Of a stretch of 56,134 nt of DNA, positions 1 to 8,847 are shown piece by piece (the first letter of the stretch is position 1; each line of letters opens with the position of its first letter). The position numbers and the translations under genes are program-made. The DNA is taken from assembly GCF_000429225.1 (NCBI RefSeq), contig NZ_AUBL01000029.1, forward strand, positions 1 to 56,134, read 5' to 3'. Under the pieces are notes generated by a model that had not been told where the DNA came from, made no database searches, and saw only the letters and a program-made list of their open reading frames with translations. This DNA is from Actinomyces dentalis DSM 19115. Lineage in GTDB: Bacteria; Actinomycetota; Actinomycetes; Actinomycetales; Actinomycetaceae.

Positions 1-243
1 CGGGTGGCGGAGGCTCGTGGTGATTGGGGTGCGGCGGGGCGGGCCTATGAGGAGTCCCTGGATCTTGCCCGGGATCTCGCGGATTCGTTGGGGACGCCCG
101 AATCCCTCCGTGATCTCGTCATTTCTCTCAGCAATCTCGCCGGCGTCGTCGAGCAGCTGGGCGACGCGGAGCGCGCCGAGTCCCTGCGCGCCGAACGAGA
201 CCGTATTGCCAAAATCCTCGACAGCGGATCCTCCGAGACCTGA
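1..243 (+). CDS. Partial C-terminal end of a TPR-like protein
   Basis: The reading frame is open from the first base, so the 5' end lies outside the window. The visible 80 residues have the helix-turn-helix pattern of tetratricopeptide repeats: a GDWGAAGRAYEESLDLARDLA helix pair is followed by a second pair ending in LGDAERAESLRAER. TPRs are protein-interaction scaffolds. In actinobacteria they often form the C-terminal half of NB-ARC or other NTPase regulators, but the N-terminal domain is not visible, so no function is assigned. The GTG at position 4 is an internal codon rather than a supported start. Confidence 0.55.
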   Translation, partial: RVAEARGDWGAAGRAYEESLDLARDLADSLGTPESLRDLVISLSNLAGVVEQLGDAERAESLRAERDRIAKILDSGSSET

Positions 244-404
244 CCCGCTCGCGCCGCCCAAGATCTCCCGTTGCGTGCAAGACGCACGTAAGCCGGTGGT
301 CAGAGCCGTCCAGGACGTCCCTCCTTCTTCAGGAGGAGCTAGCAATGTGAAAATACTGCCCTTTGGACCTACTCGATGGGTGAGAGTCTCCTTACACTCG
401 CCCC

Positions 405-698
405 ATGGACATCGCACGATCATCACTGGAGATCCCTCCCCCGGCCTGGGGCCGGGAGGCCGCCCCGACCGAGGGGCGGCACACCGTTCTGGAGAGCAAC
501 GCGGCGGCCGCCTGGGCCGTGGCCACCTGCGCCCTGCTGGGCCTGATCCTCGTGGTCAGCATCCATCTCCCGCTCCAGGCGAGGGGGGTGGTGGCGATCC
601 TGTTCGGCCTCACCGGCTGGTCGACGCTGACCGTGCGCCTGGTCAGGGCCCTGCGACGGCGCGATCAATCCGGGCTCCTGCCGCACGTTGATTTATAG
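405..698 (+). CDS. Small two-helix membrane protein, unknown function
   Basis: A 97-residue protein with a hydrophilic N-terminus of about 30 residues and two predicted membrane segments, roughly residues 33-53 (AWAVATCALLGLILVVSI) and 60-78 (GVVAILFGLTGWSTLTVRLV). A basic tail, RALRRRDQ, would be cytoplasmic. There is no clear Shine-Dalgarno sequence ahead of the ATG. A TACACT hexamer lies six bases upstream, so a leaderless transcript is possible. I do not recognise the family. The gene stands alone between the TPR tail and the toxin-antitoxin pair. Confidence 0.5.
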   Translation: MDIARSSLEIPPPAWGREAAPTEGRHTVLESNAAAAWAVATCALLGLILVVSIHLPLQARGVVAILFGLTGWSTLTVRLVRALRRRDQSGLLPHVDL

Positions 699-823
699 AT
701 CCGATCGCGGACCCCGCCCCGGCGCGCACCGCTGCGGCCGGACGACAGGGCTCCGACGCCGTTGCACGGCATCAAATCGTGCCGTTCCGCCAGTTGGACC
801 GATCTGTTCACGACGGCGCCCGG

Positions 824-1225
824 TCAGGCAGCGGGGTCGATGACCTCCAGACCATGGGCGCGGGCGGCTTCGGCCAGGCGCGCGGCGTGGGTGAGGAGTA
901 CGACCGGGTCGCGCGGATGGTCCAGCATGAGCGCCGTCGCCAGATGGATCGCATCGAGGGACTTGAGTTCTCCCGTGAGCGCCTTCGCCCGCTGAACCAC
1001 CTCGTCGTCGATCACTACGAGGTCGATCGAGTCCAGCAGGGCGTCCGCCAATGCCGGATCCAGGCCCTCGCGTCGCAGTGCGCGTGACACCTCAACATCC
1101 AGAAGCGCGGAGGAAACTTTCCGCAGCGCCTCACCCCGGTGCTCGTCCAGGGCCGCCGCCGCCTCGCTTCCGCCGGTCTGCTCCATGAGTGCGAGCAGTG
1201 GGACCGAGCTGTCGACATAGATCAT
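824..1225 (-). CDS. PIN-domain toxin (VapC-like)
   Basis: A 133-residue PIN-domain protein, a probable Mg-dependent endoribonuclease toxin. Visible acidic residues are D5 in MIYVDSSV, E45 in LLDVEVSRAL and D91 in LKSLDAIHLATA. The usual fourth acidic position (TxDxxL) reads THAARL at 112-117, so that residue is replaced by Ala, which is tolerated in some PIN proteins. The start overlaps the stop of the upstream antitoxin by four bases (ATGA), implying translational coupling. The length and the pairing with a PhD/YefM-like gene fit type II toxin-antitoxin modules. Confidence 0.88.
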   Translation of the reverse strand: MIYVDSSVPLLALMEQTGGSEAAAALDEHRGEALRKVSSALLDVEVSRALRREGLDPALADALLDSIDLVVIDDEVVQRAKALTGELKSLDAIHLATALMLDHPRDPVVLLTHAARLAEAARAHGLEVIDPAA

Positions 1226-1587
1226 CGCTCCTCCTCGCGCTCCTCCATGAGGGCGGCCATGAGGTCAACGCCTTCGGGGGCCCGACGACGCGGTCGTCGC
1301 CACTCCTCCCACCCTGAGGGTCGCGTCGCCCTGCGAATCCTGCCCTCGCGCAGAAGGCGCTCGTACGGCGTTTCGTCGGCGCGGATCGGCACGATCTGCG
1401 CCACCGGGCGGCCTCGGTCAGTGATCACGACGGGCCGGCCGGACTCGATGACAGCGCCGACCACCCGTCCCGAACGCTGGTTGAGCTCCCGCAGGCTCAC
1501 GGTTCCGTCAGGGCCCTCGGCGGGGGCGGGCTCGGGGTCGTGCGGTGTCGTCGGAACGGGCGGCGGGACAATGGGCTGTGCATTCAT
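1222..1587 (-). CDS. PhD/YefM-family antitoxin
   Basis: A 121-residue protein. Residues about 28-70 (VSLRELNQRSGRVVGAVIESG, then PVVITDRGRPVAQIVPI) match the DNA-binding dimerisation core of PhD/YefM antitoxins. The Pro/Ala-rich first 27 residues are longer than usual, so a later start is possible. The acidic and Arg-rich C-terminal part, ending MAALMEEREEER, would wrap the PIN toxin encoded immediately downstream with a four-base overlap. Such antitoxins usually repress their own operon. No distinct operator palindrome was identified. Confidence 0.82.
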   Translation of the reverse strand: MNAQPIVPPPVPTTPHDPEPAPAEGPDGTVSLRELNQRSGRVVGAVIESGRPVVITDRGRPVAQIVPIRADETPYERLLREGRIRRATRPSGWEEWRRPRRRAPEGVDLMAALMEEREEER

Positions 1588-1670
1588 GACATGAGTTTAC
1601 CGTTGTCCTACTTGTTCTACAAAGGGTCGGATCCCGTTCCCCCTCGGCGCAACCGGCCCGCCCCGGCTCC

Positions 1671-3464
1671 TCACGCTCGCCCGCTCGCCTCCGGCGCCTC
1701 CTCGTTCTTCGCCGGAGGACCCACGAGCCGCCACCGGGCGATGGCCTCCTGGTCGTCCCAGAAGCGCCGGTAGGTGCCGCCCGCCGCATAGAGCTCGGCG
1801 TGCGAGCCGGTCGCCTCGACGGCCCCGTCCACGAGCACGACGATGCGGTCGGCCCGGCGGATCGTGGACAGCCGGTGCGCGATGACCACGACGGTGCGCC
1901 CCGCGCTCAGCTCCTCCATGGCCCGCGTCACCGCGGCCTCGTTCGCGCCGTCGAGCGCGCTGGTCGCCTCGTCGAGCAGCAGCACGGGCGCGTCCTTGAG
2001 GAAGGCGCGGGCGATGGCCACGCGCTGGCGCTCCCCGCCCGACAGGGCCGAGCCGCCCTCGCCCACCCGCGTGTCCCAGCCGCGGGGCAGGCGCTCGACC
2101 ACCTCGGCGAGCCCCGCCCGCCCGGCCGCCTCGCGGATCTCCTGCGCGCTCGCCCCCGGCCGCCCGATGCGCACGTTCTCCTCGATCGTCGTATCGAACA
2201 GGTAGACGTCCTGGAAGACCATGGCGACCCGCTCCATGAGCGCATCGATCCGCGCCGAGCGCACATCGACCCCGCCCACGCTCACGCTCCCGGCGTCCAC
2301 GTCCCAGAAGCGGGCCACGAGTCGCGCGATCGTCGACTTGCCCGAGCCCGACGGCCCCACGAGCGCCGTCACGCCGCCGGCGGGGAAGGACAGGGACGCG
2401 CCGTGAATGACCTCCCGTCCGGGCGTGTAGCCGAAGGACACGCGGTCGAGGACGACGTCGTAGGGCGCCTCCGGCACCGACTCCTCCCCGGGGGCGGGCT
2501 CGTCCATGACCGGCGCGTCCAGGATGGAGCCGATGGACTCCAGGGCCACGCCCGCCTCGTGCACGGGGTCCACGTAGAAGGCGAGCATGCCCACCGGGTC
2601 CGCGAAGCGCACCGCCATGAGGGACAGGGCCACGAAGACCGCCGGATCGACGCGGGCGCCCAGCAGCAGCGACGCCCCCACGGCCACGGCCAGCACCATG
2701 CCCGCCTCCACGAGGGTGTGGAAGGCGATGCCCGCCGGGCCCTTGGCGCCCATGGCCCGGCCCGCCGCCCGGCGGTCCTCCTCCAGGTCGGACTCCAGTG
2801 GCCCCCAGCCGTCGCGGCAGGCTCCGGTCGCCCGCAGGACGGGCTGGAGGCGGGAGAACTCCAGCACCCGCGAGGCCAGGCGCCGCGTGGACTCCTCGTG
2901 GTGGCGGTGCTCCCCGACGACCGCGCGCCGCAGCCGCCGCAGCGCCCACGCGCACCCGGGCAGGGTGATGATCATGGCCAGCCCCATGCGCGGCTCCTGC
3001 CACAGGGCCACGGCGGCGATCGCCGCCGCCGACCCGGTCATGGAGGCGATCTGCGGCAGCACCAGCGAGGGCAGGTGGGACAGGGCGTGGATGCTGGTGG
3101 ACGTGGCCGCGGAGACCCGGCCGGTGGCGGCCGAGTCGAACCAGCCCAGCGGCAGCTGCTGGATCCTCTGCCCGACGGCGCGGATGAGTCCGCCGCACAC
3201 GTCGTCGGCCCCGATCCGATAGGAGCGCACCGTGGCGGCGGCGCTGATGAGCGCGGAGGCGCAGGCGGCGACGACGATCCGCACCAGCCAGGCGCCGGCG
3301 GCCCCCCGCTCGCCGGACAGGAAGGCCCTCAGGAAGGGGACGAGCAGTCCCAGGGCGGCGCCCTGCAGCAGCCCGGCGAGCCCGTGGGCCGCCATGAGCC
3401 CCCTCAGGTGCGAGTGCCCGCCCAGGTAGCGGTCGAGTCTGGCGATCATTGCTGCGCCTCCCAC
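1671..3464 (-). CDS. ABC transporter, fused membrane and ATPase domains (second of pair; iron-siderophore uptake candidate)
   Basis: A 597-residue protein with about six transmembrane helices over residues 15-300 and a C-terminal nucleotide-binding domain. The Walker A is GPSGSGKST, the signature is LSGGERQR and the Walker B is VLLLDEATSALD. Its start overlaps the end of the preceding ABC gene by 19 bp, so the two probably form a heterodimer. This fold is usually an exporter. Yersinia YbtP/YbtQ, mycobacterial IrtA/IrtB and Streptococcus equi EqbK/EqbL are the known importers of ferric siderophores with it. A DtxR-type box ahead of the operon and an adjacent ECF transporter favour the import role by inference. 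A drug or peptide exporter is the alternative. Confidence 0.85.
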   Translation of the reverse strand: MGGAAMIARLDRYLGGHSHLRGLMAAHGLAGLLQGAALGLLVPFLRAFLSGERGAAGAWLVRIVVAACASALISAAATVRSYRIGADDVCGGLIRAVGQRIQQLPLGWFDSAATGRVSAATSTSIHALSHLPSLVLPQIASMTGSAAAIAAVALWQEPRMGLAMIITLPGCAWALRRLRRAVVGEHRHHEESTRRLASRVLEFSRLQPVLRATGACRDGWGPLESDLEEDRRAAGRAMGAKGPAGIAFHTLVEAGMVLAVAVGASLLLGARVDPAVFVALSLMAVRFADPVGMLAFYVDPVHEAGVALESIGSILDAPVMDEPAPGEESVPEAPYDVVLDRVSFGYTPGREVIHGASLSFPAGGVTALVGPSGSGKSTIARLVARFWDVDAGSVSVGGVDVRSARIDALMERVAMVFQDVYLFDTTIEENVRIGRPGASAQEIREAAGRAGLAEVVERLPRGWDTRVGEGGSALSGGERQRVAIARAFLKDAPVLLLDEATSALDGANEAAVTRAMEELSAGRTVVVIAHRLSTIRRADRIVVLVDGAVEATGSHAELYAAGGTYRRFWDDQEAIARWRLVGPPAKNEEAPEASGRA

Positions 3465-5272
3465 AGGGTGCGGTACAGCCCGCCGGCGGCGAGCAGCTCG
3501 CGGTGCGTGCCGGTCTGGACGACGCGCCCGCCGTCGAGCACGACGATGGAATCGGCGTCGACAACGGTGGCCAGGCGGTGGGCGATGACCAGGACGGTGC
3601 GGTCCGCGGCGAGGGCGGCCAGCGCCTCCTGGATCTCGCGCTCGGAGTGCGGGTCGGCGTGGGCGGTGGCCTCGTCGAGCAGGAGGACCGGGGCATCGGC
3701 GAGGAAGGCGCGGGCGATGGCGATGCGCTGGCGCTCCCCGCCGGACAGGCGGGCGCCGGCGGCGCCCAGGACGGTGTCGTAGCCGCGGGGCAGGGCCAGG
3801 ATCCGCTCGTGGATGCGGGCGGCCCGGGCGGCGGCCTCCACCTCCTCGCGGGTGGCGCCGGGGCGGGCCAGGCGGATGTTCTCCTCGGCGGTGTCGGCGA
3901 GGATCCCGCCCTCCTGCAAGACGATGGCCGTGCAGGAGAGCAGGTCCTGGCTGGAGGCGTCGCGCACGTCCGTTCCGCCCAGGCGCACGCCGCCGGACTC
4001 CACGTCCCAGAAGCGGGCGGCCAGGCGCACGAGGGTGGACTTGCCGCCGCCCGAGGGGCCGACGATGGCGGTGACCGTCCCGGGCCGCAGCTCCAGGTGC
4101 ACGTCGTCGAGGACGAGCGGATCGCCCGCCCGGTAGCGGAAGGAGACGTGATCGAAGACGACGCCCACGCCGCCGTCGGCGTCACGCCCCACCGGGACGG
4201 GGGCGGGCGGCTCGGGCAGGACCGGCTCGGCCAGCAGCTCCCCGATGCGCCGGGCGGCGTCCTGCGCCTCGATGAGATTATTGCTCAGGGAGGCCAGGTT
4301 CATCACGCCCGACGGCAGGCCGACCCCGACCAGCAGGAAGGGCAGCACCCCGACGGGCTCGATCATGCCGCGCCCCGCCATGACCCAGCCGGTCACCATA
4401 ATGGGCACGAGCATGAAGGCGGGGCTCATGAGGGCGCTGAGCACCGCCATGGGGCGCCCGGGACCCCGCATCCACTCGTAGGAGGCCCGCGTGTAGCGCT
4501 CCAGCGCCGTCGAGAAGCGGCCGAAGAGCCGCTCTCCCAGGCCGAAGGCCTTGACGGCGGCGATGCCGTCCACCATCTCCACGGCGGCGCCGGCCAGCTG
4601 CTTCTCCGACTCGGTGAAGGCCTCGGTCATCTGCTCCATGGTGCGGGCGGACAGCGCCCCGGTGATGGAGACGGTCACGACCAGCCACGCCAGCAGCACC
4701 AGGGCGAACGGCCAGGAGCGGGTCAGCAGGTAGATCAGGCCGCCCACGGGCGCCCCGACCGCCAGGCCCAGGTCGGAGCCGAAGTGCGCGATGAGGGTGT
4801 GGACCTTGGCGGTGTCCTCGGTGATGGTCGAGCGCACCCGCCCGGAGGATTCCTCCGTGTGCCATCCCAGCGGCAGGCGCGCCAGCTGCACGGCGATGCG
4901 GCGGCGCAGGTCCGTGCGGAAGCGCAGCTCGACCCGGTGGGCGTAGCCGGTGCCCCACAGGTAGATCATGTGCCCGCCCATGAGGCCGACGGCGATGGCG
5001 GCCACCCAGCCCCACGCCGCGGCGGCGGTGAGCGTGCCGGCCAGGGCCCGCTGCGCCAGCGCGGTCACGCCGATCGCCGGCAGGAGGCCCAGGGCCGCGC
5101 CGACCGCGCCGCAGGCGAAGGCCAGGCCGATCGCCGGCAGGACCGGGGCCAGCAGCCCCTTGAGGCCGATCGGGTCCGGCGCGCCGGACGGCTCCGCGCC
5201 GCCCGCGCCCGGTGCGTCGGCCGTGGTCGGCGCACCGGATGCGGCCGCTTGCGATATCACTGCTCCAGTCAT
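3446..5272 (-). CDS. ABC transporter, fused membrane and ATPase domains (first of pair; iron-siderophore uptake candidate)
   Basis: A 608-residue fused permease-ATPase. An Ala/Gly/Pro-rich N-terminus of about 40 residues precedes the membrane domain, then the ATPase carries Walker A GPSGGGKST, signature LSGGERQR and Walker B VLLLDEATAHADP. The D-loop reads AHADP rather than SALD, a variation common in one member of heterodimeric pairs. It is the first gene after a 110-bp gap that contains a DtxR/IdeR-like palindrome 44 bp upstream of the ATG. The downstream ABC partner overlaps it. Position and regulation point to ferric-siderophore import in the manner of YbtP and EqbK/L; the substrate is not shown by the sequence itself. 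Confidence 0.85.
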   Translation of the reverse strand: MTGAVISQAAASGAPTTADAPGAGGAEPSGAPDPIGLKGLLAPVLPAIGLAFACGAVGAALGLLPAIGVTALAQRALAGTLTAAAAWGWVAAIAVGLMGGHMIYLWGTGYAHRVELRFRTDLRRRIAVQLARLPLGWHTEESSGRVRSTITEDTAKVHTLIAHFGSDLGLAVGAPVGGLIYLLTRSWPFALVLLAWLVVTVSITGALSARTMEQMTEAFTESEKQLAGAAVEMVDGIAAVKAFGLGERLFGRFSTALERYTRASYEWMRGPGRPMAVLSALMSPAFMLVPIMVTGWVMAGRGMIEPVGVLPFLLVGVGLPSGVMNLASLSNNLIEAQDAARRIGELLAEPVLPEPPAPVPVGRDADGGVGVVFDHVSFRYRAGDPLVLDDVHLELRPGTVTAIVGPSGGGKSTLVRLAARFWDVESGGVRLGGTDVRDASSQDLLSCTAIVLQEGGILADTAEENIRLARPGATREEVEAAARAARIHERILALPRGYDTVLGAAGARLSGGERQRIAIARAFLADAPVLLLDEATAHADPHSEREIQEALAALAADRTVLVIAHRLATVVDADSIVVLDGGRVVQTGTHRELLAAGGLYRTLWEAQQ

Positions 5273-5315
5273 GGCGGACTTCCGGTGGGGGACGGGGGAC
5301 CCCGGCCCGCGAAGG

Positions 5316-5334
5316 CCAGGTGAGGCTCACCTTA
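5316..5334 (-). promoter_or_regulatory. DtxR/IdeR-like iron box upstream of the ABC pair
   Basis: The 19 bp CCAGGTGAGGCTCACCTTA match 14 of 19 positions of the DtxR/IdeR consensus TTAGGTTAGSCTAACCTAA. The AGGT, GAGGCTC and ACCT blocks form a near-perfect dyad. It lies in the gap between the T-component gene and the first ABC gene, in the promoter region of the latter. Occupancy by an Fe-bound repressor would shut off transcription when iron is plentiful. Confidence 0.65.
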
Positions 5335-5382
5335 TAGGAGGGCGGTCCGCGGGCGATAGGCGCGTCAGGGCGGGCGGGCGCG

Positions 5383-6201
5383 TCAGACGTCGTGGAGGAC
5401 GAGGCCGTCGCCGCCGAAGCGCACGACAATGGCGGCGGCCAGCGCCCAGCAGACCAGGATGAGGAGCGTGTCGCGCCACCGCCAGCGCGGCGTCGAGCGC
5501 TCGGTCCGGTGGCGGTAGGCGCCGAAGCCGCGCGCATCCATCGACATGGACACCCGCTCGGCGTGGCGCACCGCCCCGGCCATGAGCGCGGGCACCGCCG
5601 TCCACCGCCGCACCAGGGGGCGCAGGAGGGGCAGCGGGGCCCGCGTGCCGCGCAGGTCGTGCGCCTCCCGGATGACGCGGTACTCGATGGCGAAGCGCTC
5701 GCGGAAGCCGAGGGCGGCCACGCCCGCGTAGGCGACGCGGTAGGGCACGCGCAGGTGGGCCACCATCGCCCGCAGCAGGTCCTGCGGCCCGGCGAGCAGA
5801 CCGGTGAGCAGGAACAGGGACAGGGCCGCCCCGAGTTTGCCCCCCAGCCTCGCTCCGGCGAGCACCTGGTTGCGCTGGAGGTCCGCGCCGAGCACGTCGG
5901 CGACGACGGGGGAGGCCCCCACCCGCTCAACGGGGGTGGACAGGGCCAGGAGCGCGCCGATGAGCGCGGCGAGGGCCAGGACGGCGGCGGCCAGGAGCGG
6001 ACCGCGCCGCAGATCCGCCAGGACGAGGAGGACGAGGGCCGCCCCGAGCGTCCACAGCGCCGGGGTCGGGGTGGTCATGATGGCGATGGCGACGACGATC
6101 GGCATGATCGCCGCGAAGGGTGACAGCGGATCGAGGGCCAGCGGGGCGGCCAGACCCGGGCCGCGCTCCTCGGCGGGCGGGACGGCGGGTGCATCGCTCA
6201 T
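5383..6201 (-). CDS. ECF transporter T component (EcfT/CbiQ-like membrane protein)
   Basis: A 272-residue membrane protein with four to five helices in the first 130 residues (IMPIVVAIAIMTTPTPALWTL, then ALVLLVLADLR and others). The C-terminal coupling region has the two Ala-Arg-Gly-like motifs expected for EcfT: EAHDLRGTRAP around residues 178-188 and SMDARGFGAYRHR around 218-230. T components hold the ATPases and drive toppling of the substrate-binding S subunit. Its ATG overlaps the stop of the double-ATPase gene by four bases. The S, A-A, T gene order is that of Bacillus ykoE-ykoD-ykoC. Confidence 0.85.
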   Translation of the reverse strand: MSDAPAVPPAEERGPGLAAPLALDPLSPFAAIMPIVVAIAIMTTPTPALWTLGAALVLLVLADLRRGPLLAAAVLALAALIGALLALSTPVERVGASPVVADVLGADLQRNQVLAGARLGGKLGAALSLFLLTGLLAGPQDLLRAMVAHLRVPYRVAYAGVAALGFRERFAIEYRVIREAHDLRGTRAPLPLLRPLVRRWTAVPALMAGAVRHAERVSMSMDARGFGAYRHRTERSTPRWRWRDTLLILVCWALAAAIVVRFGGDGLVLHDV

Positions 6202-8093
6202 ACGAGCTCCTTCCAGGACGCGCAGGCGGGGACCGTCGCCCTCAGGGCCGCGGCGGCGCGGGTCAGCGTGACCAGAGCCGGCGGGCGCAGACCGGCCCGC
6301 TCCAGCAGCGGGGCGTCGGCGAGGACCTCGCGGGCCGGGCCCTCGGCCAGGACCCGCCCGGCCGCCAGGACCAGGACGCGGTCGGCGTGCTCGGCGGCCA
6401 GCTCCATGTCGTGGGTGGCGATGACCAGGCCCGCGCCGTCGGCGGCGACGTCGTGGAGGCGGGCCATGAGGGCCTCCGCGCTGCGGCGGTCCTGGCCGAA
6501 GGTCGGTTCGTCCAGGCAGATCGCCTCGCGGTGCTCGCCGAGCACGGAGGCCACGGACAGGCGCCGCTGCTGGCCCCCCGACAGCAGGAAGGGGTTGGCC
6601 CCCGCCCGGTCGACCAGGTCGAAGCGCGCGAGCATCCCGGCCACGGCCCGCTCCACGGCGTCCTCCTCGTCGCCCTCCAGGCGCATGCCGTGGGCGAGCT
6701 CGTCATGCACGGTGCGCTCGAGGAACTGGTGCTCCGGGTTCTGCATGACGAGCGTGACCGCCCGCCCGGTGCGGCCGGGACGGCGCCGTCGCCCGGCCAC
6801 GCTCACCTCCCCGGCCGTCCACCGCTCCAGTCCGGCCAGGGCCCGCAGGAGCGTGGACTTGCCCGAGCCGTTGACGCCGACGACGGCGAGGATCTGGCCG
6901 CGCTCCACGGTCAGCGACACGTCGTGGAGCACCTCGTGGCGATGCCGCCCCCGCCCGCGCGGCACCCTCAGGCCCCGGGCGACCAGGACCGGCTGCGCGC
7001 CCCGGTCGCGGGCGCCCTCCCCGGGGGAGTCCGCGGCGCCGGGCCCGCGGTTGCGCGCCCCCGCCGCCCCGGGTTCGTCGCGACGCGGTCCTGCCGCTGC
7101 GGATCCGTCTTCGTCGGGCCCCTTGCCGGCGCCTCGATCCGGCGGGGCGGCCGAGCCCTGTCCCAGGCGGGAGGCGGCGAGCTCGCGGGCGGCGTCGTCG
7201 AGCGTCAACGGGACGCGCGGCGCGCCGTCGCCGCCCTGGAGCGGCGCGCCCTCGAGCAGGCCGCGCGCGGCCAGGCGCTGGTGCAGGCGCACGGCCGTGG
7301 GCAGGCGGATGCCCGCCGCGGCCAGGGCCCGGCCGTGGGCGCCGAAGACCTCGTCCGGGGGCCCGACGGCGATGGTGGCGCCGTCGGCGTCCAGGGCGAT
7401 GACGTGGTCGATGGCGCCGATGAGCTCGTCCAGGTCGTGCTCGACGACGAGCACGGCCGTGCCCCGCTCCTTGAGGACGGGCAGGAGCGCGTAGAAGTCG
7501 GCCGAACCGGCCGGGTCGAGGTTGGCGGTGGGCTCGTCGAGCACGAGCAGCGCCGGTTCGACGGCCAGGGCCGCGGCCAGCACCACCCGCTGACGCTGCC
7601 CGCCGCTGAGCTCCCAGGGGTTCGTCCGGGCGAAGCGGGCCATGCCCACCGCCTCCAGGGCGCCCATGGCCCGCGGCTCGATCCGGTCGGCCGGCACCCG
7701 CAGGTTCTCCAGGGCGTAGCAGACCTCGTCCAGGACCCGCGTGGTGACCACCTGGGAGTCGGGGTCCTGCATGACCATGGCCACGGTGCGGGCCAGGTGG
7801 GCGATATCGGCGTCGGCCACCTCCTGCCCGCCCACCAGGACGCTGCCGCGGTAGTCGGAGGGCACCGAGTGGGGCACGAGCCCGTTGAGGGTGAGCGTGA
7901 CGGTGGACTTCCCGCAGCCCGAGGGGCCCAGCAGGAGCGTCGTGGTGCTGGCGGGCAGGTCGAGCGTCACGCCCTGCGGCACCCACGTCCCGGTGCCGGC
8001 GTAGCGCACGCTGACCCGGTCCAGGCGGGCGAGAGGCCCGACGGCGTCCGTCCCGGCCTCCCGGGTCCGCCCGGCGGGTGCCGGTGCCGTCAC
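6198..8093 (-). CDS. ECF transporter double ATPase (two EcfA domains in one chain)
   Basis: A 631-residue protein with two complete ABC ATPase domains. The first has Walker A GPSGCGKST (about residue 47), signature ELSGGQRQR and LVLDEPTANLDP. The second has Walker A GVNGSGKST (about 415), signature LLSGGQQRR and CLDEPTFGQD. A 60-70 residue Ala/Gly/Arg/Asp-rich linker joins them. The GTG start overlaps the S-gene stop (GTGA). The frame stays open upstream to about 8498, but that part is antisense-free translation of the S gene in another frame and lacks homology. The chain powers the ECF transporter encoded on both sides. Fusion of the two ATPases matches YkoD-type systems. Confidence 0.9.
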   Translation of the reverse strand: MTAPAPAGRTREAGTDAVGPLARLDRVSVRYAGTGTWVPQGVTLDLPASTTTLLLGPSGCGKSTVTLTLNGLVPHSVPSDYRGSVLVGGQEVADADIAHLARTVAMVMQDPDSQVVTTRVLDEVCYALENLRVPADRIEPRAMGALEAVGMARFARTNPWELSGGQRQRVVLAAALAVEPALLVLDEPTANLDPAGSADFYALLPVLKERGTAVLVVEHDLDELIGAIDHVIALDADGATIAVGPPDEVFGAHGRALAAAGIRLPTAVRLHQRLAARGLLEGAPLQGGDGAPRVPLTLDDAARELAASRLGQGSAAPPDRGAGKGPDEDGSAAAGPRRDEPGAAGARNRGPGAADSPGEGARDRGAQPVLVARGLRVPRGRGRHRHEVLHDVSLTVERGQILAVVGVNGSGKSTLLRALAGLERWTAGEVSVAGRRRRPGRTGRAVTLVMQNPEHQFLERTVHDELAHGMRLEGDEEDAVERAVAGMLARFDLVDRAGANPFLLSGGQQRRLSVASVLGEHREAICLDEPTFGQDRRSAEALMARLHDVAADGAGLVIATHDMELAAEHADRVLVLAAGRVLAEGPAREVLADAPLLERAGLRPPALVTLTRAAAALRATVPACASWKELV

Positions 8094-8806
8094 CGGGAGA
8101 CGCCCGCGCCGGTTCGCGCCAGGGCCCGCTTGAGCAGCAGGCAGACCCCCGCGCCCGCCCAGCACGATGCGATCGCGAGCACGACGCCCAGGGTCACCTG
8201 GCCGCCGGTCAGGGCCACGCCGAACCCCTTGCCGTAGGCGGCCGCGTTGAGCCCGCCGAAGATGACGCCGGAGAGGGCGTAGACCCACCAGGCCCAGTGC
8301 CGGTAGCGCAGGACCGCCACCGGCGCGCCCACGTACAGGGAGCCGATGACGCTGCCGAGGATCGCCGTGGGGCCCTGCGGGGTGAGGAAGGCCGCGATAA
8401 CGCCCATGACGAACCCGCTGATGATGAAGACGCCGGGCTTGTTCACAATGACGCCGGGCAGGAGGTAGGGGATGATCCAGGCGCCCATGAGGGCGCACAT
8501 GATGAGAATGCCCCGCGGGTTGATCGCCACGGCGAGGGACAGGTAGGTCAGCGGGACGATCATGATCGCGCCCACGACGCCGAGGGCGGCCACGGTCATG
8601 AGGTTGCGGGTCCCCAGGATGGAGTCGCGCAGGCTCCCGCGGGCCGAGGAGCGGATGACGGGCTCGGCCGGGCCGGCGGAGGCCGGACGGCCGTCGGGCT
8701 CGGCCGGCGCGGAGTCAGCGGGCGCGGGCTCGGAGCCGGCCGGGCGGCTGTCAGGCTCGGAGCCGGCCGGTTCGGGCTCGACTGTGCGACTGGCGGTATG
8801 ATCCAC
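8090..8806 (-). CDS. ECF transporter S component (YkoE/MptD-like)
   Basis: After an Ala/Gly/Pro/Glu-rich N-terminal stretch of about 65 residues, five to six hydrophobic helices follow. Features include GVIVNKPGVFIISGFVMGV and GPTAILGSVIGSLYVG, which resemble the KPGA and GP-M segments of YkoE-like substrate-binding subunits. The GTG at 8806 is chosen because a GGGAG sits five bases ahead of it; a TTG at 8818 is the longer option. It heads the S, AA, T operon. YkoE itself binds hydroxymethyl-thiazole or thiamine-related compounds, but the iron-box context here suggests a siderophore or metal complex. The specificity is uncertain. Confidence 0.8.
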   Translation of the reverse strand: MDHTASRTVEPEPAGSEPDSRPAGSEPAPADSAPAEPDGRPASAGPAEPVIRSSARGSLRDSILGTRNLMTVAALGVVGAIMIVPLTYLSLAVAINPRGILIMCALMGAWIIPYLLPGVIVNKPGVFIISGFVMGVIAAFLTPQGPTAILGSVIGSLYVGAPVAVLRYRHWAWWVYALSGVIFGGLNAAAYGKGFGVALTGGQVTLGVVLAIASCWAGAGVCLLLKRALARTGAGVSR

Positions 8807-8847
8807 GGCTGCTCCCAAGGGTCGAGGGCGCCCCGGGGCGCCGATGA

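Noticed and set aside
1671..5272. Multidrug exporter pair
   Set aside because: Cannot be excluded from the fold alone, but the iron box and the neighbouring ECF genes make an importer more likely. It is kept only as the alternative.
8094..8498. N-terminal extension of the double-ATPase gene
   Set aside because: It overlaps the S-component gene in another frame, is Arg/Gly/His-rich without homology, and the GTG at 8093 fits the overlapping stop-start pattern.
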